Shown here one piece after another: positions 59,472 through 64,000 of a DNA stretch of 64,000 bases. Every line of letters starts with the position of its first letter. Position 1 is the stretch's first letter. The stretch is from positions 3,675,001 through 3,739,000 of the forward strand of contig NZ_JPOJ01000001.1 in assembly GCF_000733855.1 (NCBI RefSeq). The letters are read 5' to 3'. The notes under the pieces are model-generated. The model was not told the DNA's origin, made no database searches, and worked only from the letters and a program-made list of their open reading frames with translations. The position numbers were made by a program, and so were the translations under genes. The DNA is from Methylomicrobium agile (GTDB lineage: Bacteria; Pseudomonadota; Gammaproteobacteria; Methylococcales; Methylomonadaceae).

Positions 59472-60356
59472 ATGCGGACTTCTTTCAACACCATCGGCAT
59501 CATCGGCAAACCCAGCGATCCCAGCATTGCCGATACATTGTCGCTGCTTTACGATCATCTGCTCGGCAGCGGTTATCGAGTGATCCTAGCGACTGACAGC
59601 GCCGTTTGTATTGATAGTATCGACAGCAGGCCGATCAAGGCGGAACCGCCTGAGACGCTGGGTCAGCATTGCGACCTGGTAATCGCGGTTGGCGGCGACG
59701 GCACGTTTCTGGCCGCTGCCCGCGCGATCGCGCATTTCGACATTCCGTTGATCGGGATCAATCTTGGCCGTTTGGGCTTTCTGGTCGATATTTCGCCGGA
59801 CGAATTGCCCGGCCGCCTGCATGCGATCCTCGAAGGCCGTTATAAGGCCGAAGAGCGCTATTTTCTGCGCGCGAAGATCGTCCGCGAAGGCGAGGTCATT
59901 CACGAACAGACCGCGCTGAACGAAGTTGCGGTACACCGCTGGGTCACGCCGAGCATGATCGAGATCGTCACCCGGATCGACGGCGTCTTCCTAAATTCCC
60001 AGCGCTCCGATGGCTTGATCGTGTCGACCCCGACCGGTTCGACCGCTTACGCGCTGTCCGCCGGCGGGCCGATCCTGTCGCCGTCGCTGAACGCTTTGGT
60101 CCTGGTGCCGCTGAATCCGCACACGATGTCGAACCGGCCGATCGTGATCGACGACAGCGCCGAGATCGAGCTGAGCTTTTGCCAGAACAAGCAAATCAAT
60201 GCCTTGGTTACCTGCGATCAGCTGCAGATTCCTGACGTATTGATCAGCGACAAGATCCTGATTAAGAAAGACCCGAAACCGATTAGAATTTTGCACCCGG
60301 AAGATCACGATTTTTTCCATATCCTCCGCGAAAAACTGAACTGGAGCAATGGGTGA
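59472..60356 (+). CDS. nadK: NAD kinase
   Basis: Phosphorylates NAD to NADP. The 294-residue product has the GGDGT motif in AVGGDGTFLAAAR, then GINLGRLGFL, LNEVAVHRW and the STPTGSTAYALSAGGP block. ATG 59472 is chosen because the family start (RTSFNTIGIIGKP) follows it; upstream in-frame Met codons give no match. A good -10 TATAAT is at 59438-59443, but its -35 is poor. recN begins 7 bp after the stop. Confidence 0.96.
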   Translation: MRTSFNTIGIIGKPSDPSIADTLSLLYDHLLGSGYRVILATDSAVCIDSIDSRPIKAEPPETLGQHCDLVIAVGGDGTFLAAARAIAHFDIPLIGINLGRLGFLVDISPDELPGRLHAILEGRYKAEERYFLRAKIVREGEVIHEQTALNEVAVHRWVTPSMIEIVTRIDGVFLNSQRSDGLIVSTPTGSTAYALSAGGPILSPSLNALVLVPLNPHTMSNRPIVIDDSAEIELSFCQNKQINALVTCDQLQIPDVLISDKILIKKDPKPIRILHPEDHDFFHILREKLNWSNG

Positions 60357-60363
60357 GGGCGCA

Positions 60364-62043
60364 ATGCTGTTGAATTTGAATATTCTCGATCTGGCCGTAG
60401 TCAAGTCGCTCGACCTCGATCTCGAAAAAGGCATGTCGGTTTTAACCGGCGAAACCGGGGCCGGCAAATCGATTCTGTTGACCGCGCTCGGGCTCGCGCT
60501 CGGCGACCGCGCCGATTCGGGCTATGTACGACCGGAGGCGAAACGCGCGGAAATCAATCTCGAATTCGATCTTGACGATGCGCCGTTCGCACGCGACTGG
60601 CTGGCCGAGAACGAACTCGACGACGACGACAGGTGCCTGATCCGGCGGGTCGTAAGCGATGACGGCCGTTCAAAGGCGTATATCAACAACCGCCCGGTCA
60701 CCCTGCAATCGCTGCAGGAGCTCAGCGAAAAACTGGTCGAAATCCACGGCCAGCACGCGCATCTGACGTTGCTCGGCGCGGACGAACAGCGCCGCCTGCT
60801 CGATGCGTTCGCGAAAAACCAGCCGCTGCTCGACCGGCTAAACGCCTGTTACCGGCAATGGCATCAGGCGCACCGGGAGCTATCCGCACTGAGAAAAGCC
60901 AGCCTGGACCACAGTGAGCGCGAGGAATTGCTGCGCTATCAGCTTGATGAACTGGCCCAGCTCGACCTCGCGCATTTCGATTACCAGGCCTTGTCCGACG
61001 AGCACAGCAAGTTGGCCAACCTGGGCCACATTCTAAGCAGCGGCCAGCAGCAGCTCGACGTGCTGTACGAAAACGACCAGGTGTCGGTGCTGCGGATGCT
61101 TGGCCACTGCGTGAGCGAATTAACTCATCTGGCCCGTTTCGCGCCGGAACTGAACGGCGTGTGTTCCCTGCTTGCGGAGGCGCAGATCCAGGTCGAAGAA
61201 GCCGCGCTCGACCTGCGCCGCTTTCTCGAATTGCAGGAAGCCGACCCGAAACGCCTGGAAGAACTCGAAAGCCGGATCGGAATGATCCAGAGCCTGAGCC
61301 GGAAACACCATGCCGCTCCGGAGGATTTGCCGGAGCTCGCGCAAAAGCTGGCGCATGAGCTCGACAACCTGACGCACAGCGAAGAAAGGCTCGGCGAACT
61401 CGAAGCGGACGTCGCCAAATATCTCGAACAATACCGCCAACTGGCGGTCGAATTGACTGAAAAGCGGCGTGAAAGCGCCACCAGGCTCGGGCAGCAGATT
61501 TCGGCGATGATCAAGGAGCTCGGCATGCCGCAGGGCGAGTTTCGGGTCGAATTGAGCGAGCCCGACAGCCGCGAGCCGAAACCGAACGGGCTCGACAGGA
61601 TCGAGTTTCTGGTTAGCGCAAATCCGGGCATGCCGCCGAAACCCCTGGCGAAGGTCGCCTCCGGCGGGGAGCTTGCGCGGATCAGTCTGGCGATTCAGGT
61701 CACGACCTCAAGCGACAGGACCACGCCGACGATGATCTTCGACGAAGTCGATTCGGGCATCGGCGGCGGCATTGCGGAAATCGTCGGCCAGAAGCTCAGA
61801 AGCTTGAGCCGCGACCGCCAAGTGATGTGTGTGACCCATCTCCCGCAAGTGGCCGCGCAGGCGCATCATCATCTGTTCGTCGCGAAGAACCAGCAGACCG
61901 ACATCACGTCGTCGACCGTGCGCGTGCTCGACGGCGAAGCACGCATTCTGGAGGTCGCCCGAATGCTGGGCGGCGTCAATCTCACCGAAAACACTCTGGC
62001 ACATGCCAGGGAAATGCTAACTTTAGGGAACTCACAACCATGA
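60364..62043 (+). CDS. recN: DNA repair protein RecN
   Basis: SMC-like ATPase for double-strand break repair, 559 residues. Walker A is GETGAGKSI near residue 30. Two coiled-coil stretches flank the middle. The C-terminal ABC signature is KVASGGELARIS and Walker B TPTMIFDEVDSGIGG. ATG 60364 is chosen, preceded by GTGAGGG; an in-frame ATG at 60349 lies inside nadK. No LexA box was found. Its stop overlaps the next start. Confidence 0.95.
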   Translation: MLLNLNILDLAVVKSLDLDLEKGMSVLTGETGAGKSILLTALGLALGDRADSGYVRPEAKRAEINLEFDLDDAPFARDWLAENELDDDDRCLIRRVVSDDGRSKAYINNRPVTLQSLQELSEKLVEIHGQHAHLTLLGADEQRRLLDAFAKNQPLLDRLNACYRQWHQAHRELSALRKASLDHSEREELLRYQLDELAQLDLAHFDYQALSDEHSKLANLGHILSSGQQQLDVLYENDQVSVLRMLGHCVSELTHLARFAPELNGVCSLLAEAQIQVEEAALDLRRFLELQEADPKRLEELESRIGMIQSLSRKHHAAPEDLPELAQKLAHELDNLTHSEERLGELEADVAKYLEQYRQLAVELTEKRRESATRLGQQISAMIKELGMPQGEFRVELSEPDSREPKPNGLDRIEFLVSANPGMPPKPLAKVASGGELARISLAIQVTTSSDRTTPTMIFDEVDSGIGGGIAEIVGQKLRSLSRDRQVMCVTHLPQVAAQAHHHLFVAKNQQTDITSSTVRVLDGEARILEVARMLGGVNLTENTLAHAREMLTLGNSQP

Positions 62044-63056
62044 TTCGATTTCCAGCCGAATGGGAACCTCAATCCGCCGTTTTGATTGCATGGCCGCATG
62101 AAACCGGCGATTTCATCCATCTCGACGAGGTGGAATCTTCATACCGTTTCATCGCGGAAACGATCAGCCAGTATCAAAAGCTGTTCATCGTCTGCCGCGA
62201 CGAGGTTCACGAAAACCGGATACGCGGGCTGATCGGCATAAATCATAATATCGTTTTCATCCATGCGCAGGTCAACGACATCTGGGTCCGCGACACGGTC
62301 TTTCTGACCGTCGAAGACGACGGCATGCCGGTGCTGGTGAACCTGCGCTTCAACGGCTGGGGCGGAAAGTATGCGTATGAACACGACGATGCGCTGAACC
62401 GCAATTTGCTGGCCGCCGCCTTATTCCATGGCGTAAAAACCCGCGACGTCGATTTCATTCTCGAAGGCGGCAGTGTCGAAAGCGACGGTAAGGATACGGT
62501 CATGACCACCCGCCAGTGCCTGCTGAATCCAAACCGCAACAAGGGGTTGACCAAACACGAGATCGAGCGCGAACTCGGCCTGATTTTCGGCGCTTCGCGC
62601 GTGATCTGGATCGACCAGCCGAATTTGCCAGGCGACGACACCGACGCGCATATCGATACGCTGGCACGGTTCTGCAATGCGCATACGATTGCTTATACCT
62701 CCGCCGACGACGAGACCAATCCGCTCTACGAGAGCCTGAAGCGCATGGAGAGCCAGCTTCAATCCCTGAGCACCTGGGGAAACAAGCCCTATCATCTGGT
62801 TCCGCTGCCGTTGCCGAAAGCGATCTTCGACGAAGAAGGCCGCCAGTTGCCGGCCAATTATTCGAACTTCCTGATCATCAACGAGGCGATCATGGTGCCG
62901 ATTTACGACGACCCGACGGATGCGGTTGCGCTGGAACGGCTGGCCGGCTGTTTTCCGGACCGCAAGATCATTCCGACTCCCTGCCGGCCGCTGGTGCATC
63001 AATACGGCAGTCTGCACTGCATGACGATGCAATTCCCGGCCGCGGTGTTCAAATAA
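62040..63056 (+). CDS. aguA: Agmatine deiminase
   Basis: Peptidyl-arginine-deiminase-fold enzyme that turns agmatine into N-carbamoylputrescine for polyamine synthesis. The 338-residue product shows EWEPQSAVLIAWPHE, DIWVRDTVFL, DFILEGGSVESDG, DDTDAHIDTLARF and the catalytic Cys327 in GSLHCMTMQFP. ATG 62040 overlaps the recN stop by four bases (ATGA). Other PAD-like enzymes share the motifs, so the substrate is probable rather than proven. Confidence 0.87.
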   Translation: MIRFPAEWEPQSAVLIAWPHETGDFIHLDEVESSYRFIAETISQYQKLFIVCRDEVHENRIRGLIGINHNIVFIHAQVNDIWVRDTVFLTVEDDGMPVLVNLRFNGWGGKYAYEHDDALNRNLLAAALFHGVKTRDVDFILEGGSVESDGKDTVMTTRQCLLNPNRNKGLTKHEIERELGLIFGASRVIWIDQPNLPGDDTDAHIDTLARFCNAHTIAYTSADDETNPLYESLKRMESQLQSLSTWGNKPYHLVPLPLPKAIFDEEGRQLPANYSNFLIINEAIMVPIYDDPTDAVALERLAGCFPDRKIIPTPCRPLVHQYGSLHCMTMQFPAAVFK

Positions 63057-63075
63057 GCGGTCTTTCGAGTCCGGG

Positions 63076-63107
63076 CGGCAGGCGGACCGGCCTGCCGTCT
63101 GTTTTTT
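63076..63107 (+). terminator. Rho-independent terminator of nadK-recN-aguA
   Basis: CGGCAGG (63076-63082), loop CGGACCGG, CCTGCCG (63091-63097), then TCTGTTTTTT. It lies 20 bp after the aguA stop. Confidence 0.92.
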
Positions 63108-63128
63108 ATAGGCAGATATCCGATGAAG

Positions 63129-63219
63129 GTAGGATGGATGGAGGCGTCAGCCGAAACCCATCGACCGAGGTACGGTATGGCTATGTGTGATGGGTTTCGC
63201 TTCGCTCTACCCACCCTAT
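63129..63219. repeat. GTAGG...CCCTAT palindromic repeat
   Basis: Begins GTAGGATGGATGG and ends CTACCCACCCTATC. It contains perfect 11-bp arms CGAAACCCATC (63152-63162) and GATGGGTTTCG (63189-63199), with partly complementary outer parts. It is related in form to the palindromes at 34342 and 54505. Confidence 0.7.
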
Positions 63220-63263
63220 CATCATAAACCTGGTCAAGCTTTATTTTATGTAGGGAGATTCCG

Positions 63264-63581
63264 ATGAAGTCGCTAGCTTCTGCGTTGGTCCTGATTGCCG
63301 TTCTCGGCCTTTTGACCTATACCAATCCGAAAATGGACGAGTATGATCGATTCATCAGTCAACGGATTATCGAAAGGACCCGGAAGGCTCAAGATCCGCT
63401 CGAAGGCATGATCGGTTCGGTTTTGGGCAGTTTCGCGGCCAAAATGCTGGGCCGGCAGACATTGCGGAAGGATTATCTTTTTTTCAGCACTTACGATACC
63501 GCGCTTGGCGAGAAGCATATCCGTTCGGTCGGCATCCTGAATCGTTTTTTTCTGATAGAAGACCCGGTTTTCCATGAGTAG
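63264..63581 (+). CDS. DUF4359 family protein
   Basis: A 105-residue protein with an N-terminal membrane anchor or signal (residues about 3-19) and a short, mainly helical body. The conserved TNPKMDEYDRFISQRI after the anchor and the late KDYLFFSTYDT fit DUF4359. Function is unknown. GGGAGA lies about five bases before ATG 63264. It is preceded by a palindromic repeat and is probably transcribed alone. Confidence 0.8.
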   Translation: MKSLASALVLIAVLGLLTYTNPKMDEYDRFISQRIIERTRKAQDPLEGMIGSVLGSFAAKMLGRQTLRKDYLFFSTYDTALGEKHIRSVGILNRFFLIEDPVFHE

Positions 63582-63717
63582 TCGCCTCAAATTTCCGGAA
63601 ATGAACCAACTTTCGGCGCGGTGAGTCGTAAACTTGTGCATGATGTAACCAGTTTTCTCTTTGAATTAGGTTTCTGTTGCCCGAATGGGGGGCAGTTTTT
63701 CCATCAGGAAGCGGCCA

Positions 63718-64000
63718 TGAACAAACATTTGCAGTCAGTCAGAGAATTTCGGGAACACTTCGGTTTTTCGAGAGAAGAAGGACGTCTTTCCGACATGACC
63801 ATCGTATTGCGCCAGGCTTGGCTGATGGAAGGTGGTAAGCAGGTTTTTCTGGCGATCAAGCAGGGCGACATGACGGTCATTCTGGCCAGGTTGACCGGCC
63901 TCGCTTATCTGGCTTTAAATGCGGTCGCGATGCAGGGCGCCGAAGTGAACCTGCAGCCGGTAAGCTGGCAGCACGACGGCTCGGTTCTCTCGCTGATGCG
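63718..64000 (+). CDS. Start of a protein resembling all-alpha NTP pyrophosphohydrolases (3' partial)
   Basis: The frame is open from ATG 63718 to the window end (94 codons), with AGGAAG upstream. It begins MNKHLQSVREFREHFGFS and continues as helices with LAIKQGDMTVILARLTGL and LALNAVAMQGAEVNLQPV. The pattern recalls MazG/HisE-like all-alpha NTP pyrophosphohydrolases, which open with a VxxFHxxFG helix, but the acidic metal motif is not evident in the visible part. The family call is tentative. Confidence 0.6.

Noticed and set aside
60240-60363. Search for a LexA box before recN
   Set aside because: No CTGT-N8-ACAG motif is present; recN starts 7 bp after nadK and probably depends on the nadK promoter.

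Overview
The window (64 kb, roughly 55-58% G+C by eye, dense coding on both strands) looks like chromosome from a gammaproteobacterium. The gene order hrcA-grpE-dnaK-dnaJ-dapB, the sdhCDAB-sdhE operon and the general gene content fit Gammaproteobacteria. Bacteriohemerythrin, the Sox proteins and the many short palindromic repeats would suit a methanotroph of the Methylococcales, but no methane or methanol oxidation gene lies here, so that narrower placement is only an inference.

Layout. 1-2908: Na+-pumping oxaloacetate decarboxylase alpha (5' end cut by the window) and beta. 2909-8842: a patchy accessory stretch with a palindromic element, a small unknown protein, a vWA/TSP3/OmpA lipoprotein, an IS630 remnant fused onto a broken tyrosine recombinase, and orphan TerA-like and TerB-like genes. 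8843-17346: housekeeping genes (ftsH, queG, a Cys-tailed MarR regulator divergent from a DUF2024 gene, rsgA, an M48 protease, orn, serS). 17354-23377: a four-gene minus-strand cluster of a large Hsp70-like protein, a small membrane protein, an MBOAT O-acyltransferase and its SGNH-like partner. 23760-27983: two identical tRNA-Phe genes, then a DUF1674/SDHAF4-like gene and sdhCDAB-sdhE. 27984-32208: a MITE-like palindrome, a cyclase-family lipoprotein, two DUF4398-type lipoproteins (one with OmpA), a pgsA-like gene and an exported protein of unknown function.

32260-36951 (minus strand) is an overlapping operon thiD-thiE-soxX-soxY-soxZ-soxA-moeA. A palindromic repeat sits inside the original start region of soxA and appears to have shifted its frame. 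37217-39070 is ilvD. 39236-48800 (minus strand) holds lipid genes: fadE, a HAD/ECH beta-oxidation protein, a thiolase, an acyltransferase/hydrolase fusion and mlaA. 48937-52137: a Pat-type acetyltransferase with ADP-forming acyl-CoA synthetase domains, then bacteriohemerythrin.

52480-58351 (minus strand): hrcA-grpE-dnaK-dnaJ-dapB, with a CIRCE operator beside a sigma-70-like promoter at hrcA and a sigma-32-like promoter before dnaK. An intact IS200-type element lies between hrcA and nadK. 59472-63056: nadK-recN-agmatine deiminase, tightly packed and ended by a strong terminator. A DUF4359 gene and the start of a gene cut by the right edge close the window.

No CRISPR array, prophage or recognisable defence island was seen. 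The points most worth follow-up are the repeat insertion in soxA, the thi-sox-moeA operon without soxB, the fused acyltransferase/hydrolase in its lipid neighbourhood, the two SDH assembly factors flanking the sdh genes, and the Hsp70/MBOAT cluster.
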